Shown here piece after piece: positions 20,406-29,208 of a stretch of 36,792 nucleotides of DNA. The translations under genes and the position numbers were made by a program. The notes below the pieces were generated by a model. That model saw only the letters and a list, made by a program, of their open reading frames with translations, made no database searches and was not told where the DNA came from. Within the stretch, counting starts at the first letter, position 1; every line of letters begins with the position of its first letter. Origin of the DNA: a virus; the IMG/VR virus record IMGVR_UViG_3300024344_000051, positions 1-36,792 of that record; one strand, given 5' to 3'.

Positions 20406-21221
20406 TTATTGACTTACTAATACGCGAGCTGTTTCCAATACAGATACCCCTTCAACTAAGTTTGATATCGACCTGCGATTGACTGCTTGCGCTATGCGCG
20501 TTGGTGTATTTTCTTTCAAAATTGTCACGCTCGCGCCGAAATTATGGAGTTTCCGCAGGCCCGGAACATCGCCTACTTCGCCAATTAAGCCGCTTATCCC
20601 GGTAGCCAATCCCAGCGGATCGCCTAAAGCGTTGGACGCGTTTGACTTAAAATTTTTGACAGTCGCCACAGTCGCCCCCGCGATCTGTACAGCATCAAGC
20701 GCCTGATTGACTGCATCGAGCGAGTCCAAACCTACCGCTGAACTCAAGCTATCCACCCCAAACGCCGCCGAGAAATCACCCAAAACAGTACCGAGTGCTG
20801 CATTAATTTGTTGCTCTAAAAATGAGCCGCTATCTAATATATCACTCGGCTGATCATTGGTTCCAGCTTCTACAAAATCAACCGTAAATGCGGCCATCCC
20901 GCCCTTTTGATTTGATTCTGCAACACGGCAAGAGGTTATGTTTACACGTAAACTACCCCACAAAGGATGAACTAATGTGCCTGGGCCAACCGCCTCAAGC
21001 GCATTAATCAACAAGTTACGCTGGCCTATATAATCTGGGCCAATCACAAAGCATTCAAAACTATATGTACGCGCTAGTTTTCCCAAATCCTCGCTATAAG
21101 GCTGTTCGCGCCCTGGATATTCGTGGGTGACGACCCGCCGCCCGATGGTGCCCTCCATCGCTGCCGTGAAAAAAGCCGCATTGCGAAATTTACCAGGCCG
21201 CAATTCATCACGCCAGCCCAT
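20406..21221 (-). CDS. Mu gpN-like DNA circularization / tail protein
   Basis: The product is 271 aa. GWRDELRPGKFRNAAFFTAA, then VTHEYPGREQPYSEDLGK, SFECFVIGPDYIGQRNLLIN and LVHPLWGSLRVNITSCRVAE match the DNA_circ_N domain. In Mu gpN is a baseplate protein despite the domain name. Relatives run on for 100-200 residues more; here a TAA ends the chain and a frame with the missing end follows in phase. The start is 2 bases after the tape measure stop. Confidence 0.92.
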   Translation of the reverse strand: MGWRDELRPGKFRNAAFFTAAMEGTIGRRVVTHEYPGREQPYSEDLGKLARTYSFECFVIGPDYIGQRNLLINALEAVGPGTLVHPLWGSLRVNITSCRVAESNQKGGMAAFTVDFVEAGTNDQPSDILDSGSFLEQQINAALGTVLGDFSAAFGVDSLSSAVGLDSLDAVNQALDAVQIAGATVATVKNFKSNASNALGDPLGLATGISGLIGEVGDVPGLRKLHNFGASVTILKENTPTRIAQAVNRRSISNLVEGVSVLETARVLVSQ

Positions 21222-21223
21222 GC

Positions 21224-22834
21224 TTAAATCGCCAGCGCGTACCCCGCATCGATGTCCAAATCGACAGCAGGATTATTATTATTAACATCTGTTTTTTTAA
21301 TGCGGCCCTCAGAGTCTATCTGTACTGTAATCCGCCCACCTACATCTGTTTTTTGTGCTCCGTTTTGTTGTTGCTTGAACTCGTTTAAAAACCGTGTTTT
21401 TGATGCCGTCGATTGCGCGGCGGGTGATGATGACGCGCCGCCGGAAGCCGGAGCTGCGCCGCCGAGTAACCGGCCTATACCACTTAATGCGCCAAAGCCT
21501 TTAGCGATCCTCGCGCCTATATTCAATAGCGGCTCAAACAATACCATTACGTTATCTATAAATTTGCTAAAAACACCTTTTACTTGGTCTGTAACTGGTT
21601 TCACAAACGCCAAAAACTCTTTAAATTTATTGATGCCCGTCTCTATCGTGTCCGATACTGCCAGCACCATTTTAGGATATAAATTAATCAATGATTTAAA
21701 ACCTCCGATTAATTGATAGACAGCTATGCCAATCGCGACGACTCCCGCAGCAAACAGACCCACGGGCGTAGCCACCAAGAAGGTACCAAACGTGACGATA
21801 GCGCCGCCCAGCCCTACCAGGGCTGCAAGCAATGGCCCCGCAAGTATCGCAGCTAGACCAATCGCAAGCGTTTTAAAGCCGCCGATTGAATCTAATAAGC
21901 TGCTGATTTTTGGTACTATAATCTTAAATTGTGTAGCAAGATCACGGACACCCTGAGCCATACTTTTTGCAAACTCTTTTAATTTTTCTTGCCCGCCCGT
22001 CTGTTTGCTTAAAAGTAGCCACTCCCTAAACTCAATTAGCAAGCCTGATAACTCAGGTATTAATGCAGTGCCTAACGTAAATCCTACGGCTTTAAAAAGT
22101 GAGCCTATATTTGTCATTTCGTCTTTGAATTTTGCAGAATCTCGCAGCACATCGCCGCTAATGACCGCGCCGTATTTGTGCGCTTCTTTGCGCAAGTTTG
22201 CTATTTCTTTGCTTCCTTGTGCGGTGATTTTTACTAGCTGACGACCCGCCTCAGAAAACGCTTTATCCCCCAGTAATATTTGTTGTTGTTGGCTTTTTAA
22301 ACCCGACATGCCTTTAATCAGTGCGGCATATGCATCCTCATTGTTTTTTATTGCTAATATTTGTTCAAGAAATGCAGGGTTCACTTTTTTTAGCAACCCG
22401 AAAAGCTCACCTGTCCCGTTTCTGGCCTCTGACAATCTTTTTGTAAACGCCTGGAACGATTTATCAAGCGTTGCCTGAGCTACTCCAGACCGCTCTGCTA
22501 CAAAGCGCCACTCTTGCAGGGCATCCGTCGTGATACCAAAATTAGTAGCAGTTTTTAATACCTCGTCGCCTGTTGTCGCTAAGCTTTTTATGGCCGCGAA
22601 CGCCCCGCCAGCAACACCTGTTAGGCCCGCTCCAAGCAGCCCTAACTGCCGCCTTACTCCGCCTAGACCATTTCGTAATGCCTTAAATCCTGAGACTCGA
22701 TCCAAGGCTCTAAGCTGGTTATTAATCCTTGTTATTGGCCCCGTCAGATTTCTAAAACTTTTATTGATGCCTCGAAGTTTTGTAGTGCTCTTATCAGCAA
22801 CACTAATAACTGCTCTTAATTTAGCATCAGCCAT
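21224..22834 (-). CDS. Tape measure protein
   Basis: The product is 536 aa. It has basic, helical N-terminal repeats (ADAKLRAVISVADKSTTKLR), then a hydrophobic Gly/Ala-rich centre with membrane-like segments (LAIGLAAILAGPLLAALVGL, GLFAAGVVAIGIAVYQLIGG) and a Ser/Ala/Gln-rich end, as in Mu-like tape measures. It sets tail length and may help DNA cross the inner membrane. At 536 residues it predicts a fairly short tail. The start lies inside the end of the frameshifted chaperone. Confidence 0.92.
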   Translation of the reverse strand: MADAKLRAVISVADKSTTKLRGINKSFRNLTGPITRINNQLRALDRVSGFKALRNGLGGVRRQLGLLGAGLTGVAGGAFAAIKSLATTGDEVLKTATNFGITTDALQEWRFVAERSGVAQATLDKSFQAFTKRLSEARNGTGELFGLLKKVNPAFLEQILAIKNNEDAYAALIKGMSGLKSQQQQILLGDKAFSEAGRQLVKITAQGSKEIANLRKEAHKYGAVISGDVLRDSAKFKDEMTNIGSLFKAVGFTLGTALIPELSGLLIEFREWLLLSKQTGGQEKLKEFAKSMAQGVRDLATQFKIIVPKISSLLDSIGGFKTLAIGLAAILAGPLLAALVGLGGAIVTFGTFLVATPVGLFAAGVVAIGIAVYQLIGGFKSLINLYPKMVLAVSDTIETGINKFKEFLAFVKPVTDQVKGVFSKFIDNVMVLFEPLLNIGARIAKGFGALSGIGRLLGGAAPASGGASSSPAAQSTASKTRFLNEFKQQQNGAQKTDVGGRITVQIDSEGRIKKTDVNNNNPAVDLDIDAGYALAI

Positions 22835-23239
22835 TTTCGCTTAATTCCCTAGAGATTCTAATAGATTGTTTTTCATACAATTCTAACTCGTTTATATCCA
22901 TTGCTCTGATATCTGAACGGCTCATTTTCCAGCAATACCCAACGTCAAAATATCTTTCTATCAGTTCGCTGAATCGGTTTCGCCTAAAAAACTTGCCACC
23001 TCTAATGCTATCTTTTGTAGATCATTTGGCGATATTTCGCGCACCGCTGAACTAGGTATTTTACCCAACCGAACAATGTATTTTGCAATAACATCCATTC
23101 GAAAATAAAACGATTCATCAGAATTAATATTAAGCGGGTGCCCTATGTCTATAAAATCCCCGCCTGTGGGCTCGCGTAAGGTTATGCTGTCAATAGTCTC
23201 GCCGTGAGCTGTTATAGGCTGACTTAGCTTGATTTCCAT
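22827..23239 (-). CDS. Tail assembly chaperone, -1 frameshift product
   Basis: Reading starts at 23239 as for the short chaperone, slips -1 at T-TTT-TTA (22991-22985; codons 84-85) and continues for 52 residues to a TGA at 22829-22827 inside the tape measure start, giving 137 aa. The extension (RRNRFSELIERYFDVGYCWK, then MSRSDIRAMDINELELYEKQ) has the features of the second chaperone part in Mu gp41/gp42. Both short and long forms guide tape measure folding in tailed phages. The frameshift position and slip sequence are seen directly; use in the cell is inferred. Confidence 0.85.
22961..23239 (-). CDS. Tail assembly chaperone (Mu gp41-like)
   Basis: The product is 92 aa in the unshifted frame. 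ITAHGETIDSITLREPTGGD, then IAKYIVRLGKIPSSAVREIS and DLQKIALEVASFLGE match the Phage_TAC_7/Mu gp41 family. It lies between tube and tape measure genes, where all long-tailed phages put this pair. Its start overlaps the tail tube stop. A slippery heptamer near its end makes the longer form. Confidence 0.9.
   Translation of the reverse strand: MEIKLSQPITAHGETIDSITLREPTGGDFIDIGHPLNINSDESFYFRMDVIAKYIVRLGKIPSSAVREISPNDLQKIALEVASFLGETDSAN
22985..22991 (-). promoter_or_regulatory. -1 ribosomal slippery heptamer
   Basis: On the minus strand the sequence is T TTT TTA in the phase of the chaperone frame (last base of Ser83, Phe84, Leu85). It fits the X-XXY-YYZ rule, and the -1 frame stays open for 52 more codons while the zero frame stops 7 codons after Leu85. 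Confidence 0.85.
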
Positions 23240-23589
23240 ATACCCTCCTGTCCACTAAAATTAAGCTCCACTTTTCCCTCGTCGCCACTAATAGCAGCCG
23301 GGCCCATTAAATATGCTTTAGTCAAAGTATATACCCAACTGTTTGCAAGCTCGGCAGTAATAGTTAAATCCACTCTATTACTTATTTTTTCCCGGTCGAA
23401 TTCAGGGGGTAACAAAGCTGTTAACTTAATATAAGGGATTATCCTTTTTTCCGAGTAGTGCCCCGCTTGATTATCTAATGCTTCAACTGGCTCTCTCATA
23501 TAAGTGTTCATCGGGCATTCAACGCCACCCTCAACCTCAAATTGAACATCGTCCGCCTTAATAAAACATATGCCTGCTATTTTTGCCAT
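23224..23589 (-). CDS. Tail tube protein (Mu gpM-like)
   Basis: The product is 121 aa. AGICFIKADDVQFEVEGGVE, then PYIKLTALLPPEFDREKIS and DLTITAELANSWVYTLTKAY match Tail_tube (Mu gpM). It forms the inner tube of the contractile tail. Its position directly after the sheath gene and before the chaperones is the usual order. Length is as expected. Confidence 0.94.
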   Translation of the reverse strand: MAKIAGICFIKADDVQFEVEGGVECPMNTYMREPVEALDNQAGHYSEKRIIPYIKLTALLPPEFDREKISNRVDLTITAELANSWVYTLTKAYLMGPAAISGDEGKVELNFSGQEGIWKSS

Positions 23590-23592
23590 GAT

Positions 23593-25089
23593 TTACGCCG
23601 CCTCTGCGTATTGCAGTCTAAATTGATTCAAAAGCGCGAATACTCGTAACTGATTAACATAATCAGCAGGGAATAATACATTGATTCTGTTGGGGTCTCC
23701 AACATCCCGCTCAACTACTAAGTTTTGATTAAATAACTCAGTGTTTTCAACGATCCCCAAATACTCCATCTGGGTATATACATCCAGCATTGCGCCACGT
23801 ACTATATTAGGTGTAACAATCGCCTGACCTGCACCAAAATTCTGACCATCATCACGGAGCTTGTGACGTGCATATTTAGTCGTTACGGCAAACCGCAATT
23901 GACGCACAACATAAGCGCTTGTGTGCATAGTCTCAGAGTCTAAATAGCTGGTGTCGGGCTGACCAAAAGAGTTTGTTTGATAAGTTGTTATCGACCTACC
24001 TATTAATACCTGTCCACTTCTTGTGACGCTCGTTGCTATACCTGCATTTAACAAGCTCTCACGCTCGCTTAATATAAACCTGTTACCCACGCGTGGCGGC
24101 AAAATACCCACAAGCGGCCCTGTTTGAGTCGGGCGGGCTGGGTCGGCTTTTATATATACTGCATTACGTCCACCATACGCGGCTGCATACTCCCACACGG
24201 GATTTGGCGTATCTACTTCGTAACCTGCTATTGTATTATGTTGATCGTTACGAGCACTGCCCAGAGTTTGTAGGTTTGAAAACGTATCACGTGCTGCTGT
24301 ATAGACATGTCCATATATTTGTCGGCTATAGCTCCATCGCCCGGTGCTATCGTCCATTTCTGTACGCAATGCGTCCATTTGACTGGTGCCAGAATAGGGC
24401 GAGATGATAAAATCATATTCTTCCTCCCCCATGGCCGTGATCGCTGCAGATAGTGCAGGGTCGGTTGCCCCGCTTGCCATCGCAACAATAGCCAGAGACA
24501 CGCCCGCTGGTGTTTTCTCACCGCCTAAGTTGCCCCTGTAGTTTTCGATAATCGTGATATCGTTGCCAGTGGCCCCCGCCCAACGACACGTTAGAGTAAC
24601 TACGCCAGCAACATCTGCTGCAGTCACCGGTAACTCTGTAGCCGCTGTTACTGCTGCTGTAATCGCAGCGCCTATGGTCGTTGCAGTATCACCGCTTGCA
24701 ACCGTTACTGTGATTCTTTGACCGGCTATATACAGAGTTAATGTGCCTGCCGCTGTAGATGGCCCTGTTACTGTTATAGTACCCGTCGCTGCTACAGCGC
24801 CCCCATCATCCGCCAGGGCAATACACCAAATCTCACCCGCTAAATCGTTTTGTCTAACACTGGAATGCATACGCGCTAGCATTGACCCTAAACCGTATAG
24901 CGTTTTAGCGTCATCCGTCGAGTTTACTATTTCTGGCGTGTCTGTGCTTGCCGTTCCTGCTGCCAGTTTTTGGCCTATCAATAATATTGATTGATTTTGT
25001 GAAAAACTGCCCGCTTGGGAATTATCGACCTCCGCATAAAAAAGAGGTACTCTTATGTTTGATGGTATTGTATTAAATGATATCGTCAT
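23593..25089 (-). CDS. Contractile tail sheath protein (Mu gpL-like)
   Basis: The product is 498 aa, close to Mu gpL. The start (FNTIPSNIRVPLFYAEVDNS) and QSILLIGQKLAAGTAS are typical, as are YDFIISPYSGTSQMDALRTE and the C-terminal GAMLDVYTQMEYLGIVE, INVLFPADYVNQLRVFALLN. An inserted Ala/Thr-rich region (TVTGPSTAAGTLTLYIAGQR) matches the domain seen in Mu-like sheaths. It contracts to drive the tube through the envelope and fixes this phage as a myovirus. Confidence 0.96.
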   Translation of the reverse strand: MTISFNTIPSNIRVPLFYAEVDNSQAGSFSQNQSILLIGQKLAAGTASTDTPEIVNSTDDAKTLYGLGSMLARMHSSVRQNDLAGEIWCIALADDGGAVAATGTITVTGPSTAAGTLTLYIAGQRITVTVASGDTATTIGAAITAAVTAATELPVTAADVAGVVTLTCRWAGATGNDITIIENYRGNLGGEKTPAGVSLAIVAMASGATDPALSAAITAMGEEEYDFIISPYSGTSQMDALRTEMDDSTGRWSYSRQIYGHVYTAARDTFSNLQTLGSARNDQHNTIAGYEVDTPNPVWEYAAAYGGRNAVYIKADPARPTQTGPLVGILPPRVGNRFILSERESLLNAGIATSVTRSGQVLIGRSITTYQTNSFGQPDTSYLDSETMHTSAYVVRQLRFAVTTKYARHKLRDDGQNFGAGQAIVTPNIVRGAMLDVYTQMEYLGIVENTELFNQNLVVERDVGDPNRINVLFPADYVNQLRVFALLNQFRLQYAEAA

Positions 25090-25124
25090 TGCTTGATGCT
25101 CTTTTTAAATTGTTAGTACTAAGA

Positions 25125-25679
25125 TTATTCGGTTTCGATAGGTATTGTCAGCGTGTGATCTATCACGCCATCTGGTGGATATTCTTTATGGTCTAAATCT
25201 ATTTTGATACTTGAGAATGCGGGCGAAGTAGCAATATCTGCGCCCTGCCAGGTTGCTGTCGTGTCAATCGATAGCTGGGAATTAAATTCAAATTGATAAT
25301 CTAGGCGTTGTCTGTCGAGTGCTAATAAAGCACCACCTCCATAACTGATACGATCATAATCAACGCCTGGCTCCCAGCCCAATAATGCCGCCCAAAGCTC
25401 AGACCGCAGCGTGTCTAGCGCATCAGTAGCAGATTGGCCTCGCTCGTCTACCAGATTAGATACAACACACACAACGCCAAAATTATCATTGATTCTTTGT
25501 TGATACCCTGTCTGAGATCTGTTCAATTCTGCAGCGTCATCAAGTGGCACGACATAAGCCGCAGGCACTACAAGATTACTTGCCTCTCTTAGTCCCGCAT
25601 ACTCTGCAGCACCCGCAACGCGGCTTTCGAAAGTCGGTGCGTTTGTCTTTATTTGGTCTATTATTAAACTAAGTTTCAT
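25125..25679 (-). CDS. Tail terminator-like protein (Gp37 family)
   Basis: The product is 184 aa. APTFESRVAGAAEYAGLREA, then YVVPLDDAAELNRSQTGYQQ, FGVVCVVSNLVDERGQSATD and RSELWAALLGWEP match phage tail-terminator/Gp37-like proteins. It closes the tail tube and joins it to the head. The start overlaps the stop of the gp10-like gene, and the sheath gene follows. Confidence 0.85.
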   Translation of the reverse strand: MKLSLIIDQIKTNAPTFESRVAGAAEYAGLREASNLVVPAAYVVPLDDAAELNRSQTGYQQRINDNFGVVCVVSNLVDERGQSATDALDTLRSELWAALLGWEPGVDYDRISYGGGALLALDRQRLDYQFEFNSQLSIDTTATWQGADIATSPAFSSIKIDLDHKEYPPDGVIDHTLTIPIETE

Positions 25680-26071
25680 ATCGGCTTTAATGCTTGTTTA
25701 AAAGCACCCCTTAATGCCCTTATCGTCTGATCACGCCGCTGGTTTATTGCTACCAGCATATAATCTTTTCGCGGTTCTAGCCCTGTTGATAACGCACCAT
25801 GCGCCAATATAAACGGGTATCTGTCCTCATTTTTGCCAAGCACATGAGTGATGATGATGGCCATCCCTCCGCTTGCAAGCTTTGTTTTTATTGTGTCGTG
25901 CAAGTACCCAGTTGTAAGCCCTGGATATTCGCCCGCTTTAGACACTGCGTTCCTTGACACTAGCCGCTGGCCCGCTTTCTTTATTTCCCGCCCTTCTTTT
26001 CTGAGTACCTTTTTAAGCGCATCTCGATCATATCCAAAAAGTATATTACCTTCTAATTTTACACCAGACAC
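25676..26071 (-). CDS. HK97 gp10-like head-tail protein
   Basis: The product is 131 aa starting with GTG 26071. LKKVLRKEGREIKKAGQRLV, then GEYPGLTTGYLHDTIKTKL and RYPFILAHGA, LEPRKDYMLVAINQRRDQTI match HK97-gp10_like proteins, which complete tails or neck joining. It is 2 bases from the adaptor gene stop. Confidence 0.85.
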   Translation of the reverse strand: MSGVKLEGNILFGYDRDALKKVLRKEGREIKKAGQRLVSRNAVSKAGEYPGLTTGYLHDTIKTKLASGGMAIIITHVLGKNEDRYPFILAHGALSTGLEPRKDYMLVAINQRRDQTIRALRGAFKQALKPI

Positions 26072-26073
26072 GC

Positions 26074-26409
26074 TTATATTGAACCTAGTTGTTCTGTTTC
26101 AATAACACTGTATTTTTGTCTATGGTGCATATCAGATACACGTCTAATTCTGTAGCGCTGGCCGCTGTGCTCGATTACATTATCTTGAGTAATCCCTTTA
26201 ATGTATCTGATATAAAACCTGTGAGTTATCGCTTTGCCTGTTTGCTGAGTCCCATGGTATATGGCCGCGCCTACTGGCTCGACTTTGGCCCAGACTGAAA
26301 CCGGGCTATTAAATGTTTGATCAAGTGAGGCTTGAGCGTTAGCTGTTTCGAGCCATGTTTTTATTGTTATTCGCTCTCTTAGCTCGCCGGGCTTTGGCTC
26401 GTCCATCAT
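26074..26409 (-). CDS. Head-tail adaptor (SPP1 gp16-like)
   Basis: The product is 111 aa. PGELRERITIKTWLETANAQ, then SVWAKVEPVGAAIYHGTQQT, HRFYIRYIKGITQDNVIEHS and YRIRRVSDMHHRQKYSVIE match Phage_H_T_join. It forms the stopper ring of the neck. Two ATGs in tandem overlap the preceding TGA (ATGATGA), so either can be used. Confidence 0.92.
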   Translation of the reverse strand: MMDEPKPGELRERITIKTWLETANAQASLDQTFNSPVSVWAKVEPVGAAIYHGTQQTGKAITHRFYIRYIKGITQDNVIEHSGQRYRIRRVSDMHHRQKYSVIETEQLGSI

Positions 26410-26978
26410 CAGTAGGTTACATCCCTATAATATCGCATTAAATCTATTGCGCTGCCCGATAACCCCCCTTGACTCCCTTCAGTTCGGTTATGCCTGTATT
26501 CGTACAAATCCGTAATCATTAGGAGTATTGCGGCTCTTACTGGACCCGGCACATCCGCTCTTGTCTGATACCCTGATGTATACCTGATTTTTACGGCTCC
26601 AGGACGCACCCTAACATCGGGCCATACTTTTTCATAAGATGGCAGTATAAACCCTGGGTTTGATTCTGTAACAATGTCATATTCAGACGTGGCTAATAGC
26701 TGATTAATACCTGTAGTATCTAGATAGTTAACAGATACTACATTAATTAGCGCAATAGATACCGGTAGAACGTCGCTGTTGGGAAAACAATCTAACTGTA
26801 ACTCTCGAGTATGCAGCATCATAGGATGCCTCATATACTGGCCCGCTGCTTGCCTTGCTGCTGTTATCCATTCACTGATCTGCGCGTCTTCGTCGGTGTG
26901 ATCTACGCGCAAATGATCCCGCGCCTCGGTCAATGTCACCGGCTCTAAAGTCGGCTTAATAATTTCTATGTCTGACAT
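26409..26978 (-). CDS. Head-tail connector (HK97 gp6 / phiE125 gp8 family)
   Basis: The product is 189 aa. LEPVTLTEARDHLRVDHTDE, DAQISEWITAARQAAGQYM and the C-terminal VRAAILLMITDLYEYRHN are hallmarks of the family. It binds the portal as the first connector ring. Overlap with the adaptor gene gives the usual coupled neck pair. Confidence 0.94.
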   Translation of the reverse strand: MSDIEIIKPTLEPVTLTEARDHLRVDHTDEDAQISEWITAARQAAGQYMRHPMMLHTRELQLDCFPNSDVLPVSIALINVVSVNYLDTTGINQLLATSEYDIVTESNPGFILPSYEKVWPDVRVRPGAVKIRYTSGYQTRADVPGPVRAAILLMITDLYEYRHNRTEGSQGGLSGSAIDLMRYYRDVTY

Positions 26979-26986
26979 TGTTTATT

Positions 26987-27283
26987 TTAAAATTCGTTTC
27001 TTTTTATATATATTTCTATCCCTTCCGCAACAGTCAGGCCGCTTGAGCCTTCGTATCTCGCATGATAACGCCCGGATTGATCAAACGTTATCTGCACTTG
27101 ATATTGTCCAACGCCTAGTCTCTGTACCTCCGCCCCCGCGCCATAGACATAACTAATAACCGTGCCGTCCGGCTGTCCCAGTCGAAATGTCACAGAACTG
27201 GGATCACCTGCTAAGCCTGCAACATCTGTAAACTGGATATCAAAAGTCCGTCTATCACCCATATCATGTGTTTCTGTTGACAT
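26987..27283 (-). CDS. Small structural protein, Ig-like, unknown role
   Basis: The product is 98 aa. The beta pattern (DIQFTDVAGLAGDPSSVTFR, then YQVQITFDQSGRYHARYEGS) looks Ig-like. No Cys. It lies between the large LamG protein and the neck proteins, a place where capsid decoration or neck accessory proteins occur. No specific family is recognised. Confidence 0.6.
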   Translation of the reverse strand: MSTETHDMGDRRTFDIQFTDVAGLAGDPSSVTFRLGQPDGTVISYVYGAGAEVQRLGVGQYQVQITFDQSGRYHARYEGSSGLTVAEGIEIYIKRNEF

Positions 27284-27286
27284 TTT

Positions 27287-28792
27287 TTAGTGCACGGTTA
27301 ATTTAGATGATGCCCCAAATAATGACATAGCGCTGTATCCAGGGATAAAAGGATCAAGTATTGTTGCAGTCGCTATTGCTTGAGATACTGCCGCGCCTGA
27401 TAGCTTTATTTGAGTGCTAATATCACCCCCTGATAATGCATTGCTAATTGCGCTTACAGATAATCCAGAGATATCAGTAGTTAAGTCCCCAGCTGCTGTT
27501 GCATTAGCTATTGCTGTAGCGTCTAACTGTATTGATGCAGTTAAGTCGCCTGTGATATTTGATACACTGACGCTTAAGCCAGAAAGGGGTATTTGCGTAC
27601 TAAGTCCGCCAGTTGAACTAACGACCGCTACTGCCTGTCCGTCTAAATCTATTGAAGTTGATAAATCACCCGATCCTGTAGCCTGCGACGCAGCATTCCC
27701 GCCCAGCCCGTCACCATCAGCAGTTAAGTCGCCCGTGGCTAAAGCATCTGCTATTGCAGAGCCACTTAATATTATGCTCGTGCTTAATATGCCGGTTGCG
27801 CTGGCTTGTGACTGACTATCTGCCGCCAGTTCTGCCCCGCCCGTATCCAGAGCACCCGTAGCGATAGCACTAGCTATAGCCGCACCGCTTAACGTAATGT
27901 TTGCTGTTAAATCGCCACCCGATACTGCTATACTCGCCGCCGAGCCTAACAAATCTATCGATGTATCGAGGGCTCCGGTCGCCGTTGATAAGCCTACAGC
28001 CGCACCGATTATAGGGATACCCGTATCAAGCGCTCCGGTTGCCGCAGCTATTGAGGCTGCATCACCCGACAGCGCCGGATCACCCGAGCTAAACACCCAA
28101 TAAGTACGTCTAGGCTTAATAAATCCATACGGGTTGTGCCCAATCTCAAAGGCTTCATCATCATCTAACGCCTTTTTAAACTTAAACGCCGCTGCTATAT
28201 CGCAATCTGTGCCAAAGGTTGTTTGGTCTCGCAATCCATTTATATGACTATAAGTGGTATTAAGCGCTGACAGCGAAACAGACAAAGCACCATCTGGGAT
28301 GCCGTCGAAATAACCTCTTTGATCAGACGATTGACATGCAAACACCGCGACGCAAAATTTATTCGCGGTCACTGCTGCCGTTCCGACGACGTTAGCCGAT
28401 GCGCTGGCACGAATAAAATAACGAAACACAGCGCCTTCAATAATGATGCCCAAAAGCGGATTAGATGCAGTCGCCGACTCACTATAAAGCCATTTATTAG
28501 TAACCGAGGGCGTATCTACTGCCGCAACAACCGCTATCGTCACCTCGTTTGTACTTAAAACTCGCGTATTAGTATATTGTGTTGCGGTATAGTGCCATGA
28601 TTGATCCGGGTCTGCGTTAAACCCATCCGACGGCACTGATAAAACATTTTGTTCAACTAGATCGATTAAACCGCACCCGTCGAAATAGTTATACTCAAAG
28701 AGATCCCCGGCCAATGGATGAGACCAGTTAAGCTCGGGCTTAAAGCTTGGTTTTTTTTCCTTAAATCGATCGAAGCGGGGAATAAAAAACAC
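27287..28792 (-). CDS. LamG-like structural protein with 12 C-terminal repeats
   Basis: The product is 501 aa starting with GTG 28792. Residues about 15-235 look like a concanavalin/LamG fold (HYTATQYTNTRVLSTNEVTI, YFDGIPDGALSVSLSALN, LDDDEAFEIGHNPYGF). From about 245 to the end, some 12 repeats of about 20 residues follow the pattern L-S-G-x-A-x-S-x-A-x-A-T-G-x-L-x-T-S-I. The repeats are likely a beta-solenoid or fibre shaft. A carbohydrate-binding fold plus a repeat shaft fits a capsid or neck decoration that sticks to surfaces. RNA start signals are tight (AAAGGT before GTG). Confidence 0.78.
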   Translation of the reverse strand: MFFIPRFDRFKEKKPSFKPELNWSHPLAGDLFEYNYFDGCGLIDLVEQNVLSVPSDGFNADPDQSWHYTATQYTNTRVLSTNEVTIAVVAAVDTPSVTNKWLYSESATASNPLLGIIIEGAVFRYFIRASASANVVGTAAVTANKFCVAVFACQSSDQRGYFDGIPDGALSVSLSALNTTYSHINGLRDQTTFGTDCDIAAAFKFKKALDDDEAFEIGHNPYGFIKPRRTYWVFSSGDPALSGDAASIAAATGALDTGIPIIGAAVGLSTATGALDTSIDLLGSAASIAVSGGDLTANITLSGAAIASAIATGALDTGGAELAADSQSQASATGILSTSIILSGSAIADALATGDLTADGDGLGGNAASQATGSGDLSTSIDLDGQAVAVVSSTGGLSTQIPLSGLSVSVSNITGDLTASIQLDATAIANATAAGDLTTDISGLSVSAISNALSGGDISTQIKLSGAAVSQAIATATILDPFIPGYSAMSLFGASSKLTVH

Positions 28793-28794
28793 CT

Positions 28795-29208
28795 TTAGAC
28801 ATCCTCAATATTGACGCCTAAGAACGCCATAGAATTGCCCGTAGCCCCTAAAGCGAACGCGCCTGATGACTTCATGATCGCGTGGAATGAATAAAACTTA
28901 GGTAGATCATTTACCCTCAAAACACTACTAACCGCTGTTGTGCCGTTTAGTTTTACCGTGCCTATGCGCGTCATGTTTTCAGCTTCTGTCGTGGTCAAGT
29001 CGCCGGTGTCATTCCCTCGTCTCAAATACACTGCAACATGACCAGACTCACCCGCGTCATTGCCGGTTAAATCGACCTCTAAATCAGCATCTAAAAAACG
29101 ATTTGTTGAGTTATCAATTTCTGATGACGAGACGCCCGCGCCATCAGCCAAGCTGGCTAATGTAATCGTGACTGATTGAGTCGCGCTATAAAGCGGCTTT
29201 GCACTCAT
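28795..29208 (-). CDS. Structural protein of the head-neck block
   Basis: The product is 137 aa, beta-rich (SVTITLASLADGAGVSSSEI, then DADLEVDLTGNDAGESGHVA, VAVYLRRGNDTG). Start overlaps the previous stop (ATGA) and the end lies 2 bases from the LamG gene. Such proteins beside LamG-type virion proteins are usually structural. No specific family is recognised. Confidence 0.6.
   Translation of the reverse strand: MSAKPLYSATQSVTITLASLADGAGVSSSEIDNSTNRFLDADLEVDLTGNDAGESGHVAVYLRRGNDTGDLTTTEAENMTRIGTVKLNGTTAVSSVLRVNDLPKFYSFHAIMKSSGAFALGATGNSMAFLGVNIEDV

Noticed and set aside
12974-25089. Transposable Mu-type phage
   Set aside because: Only the tail and baseplate are Mu-like. No MuA/MuB transposase genes are present, and the head and replication genes are HK97- and lambda-like.
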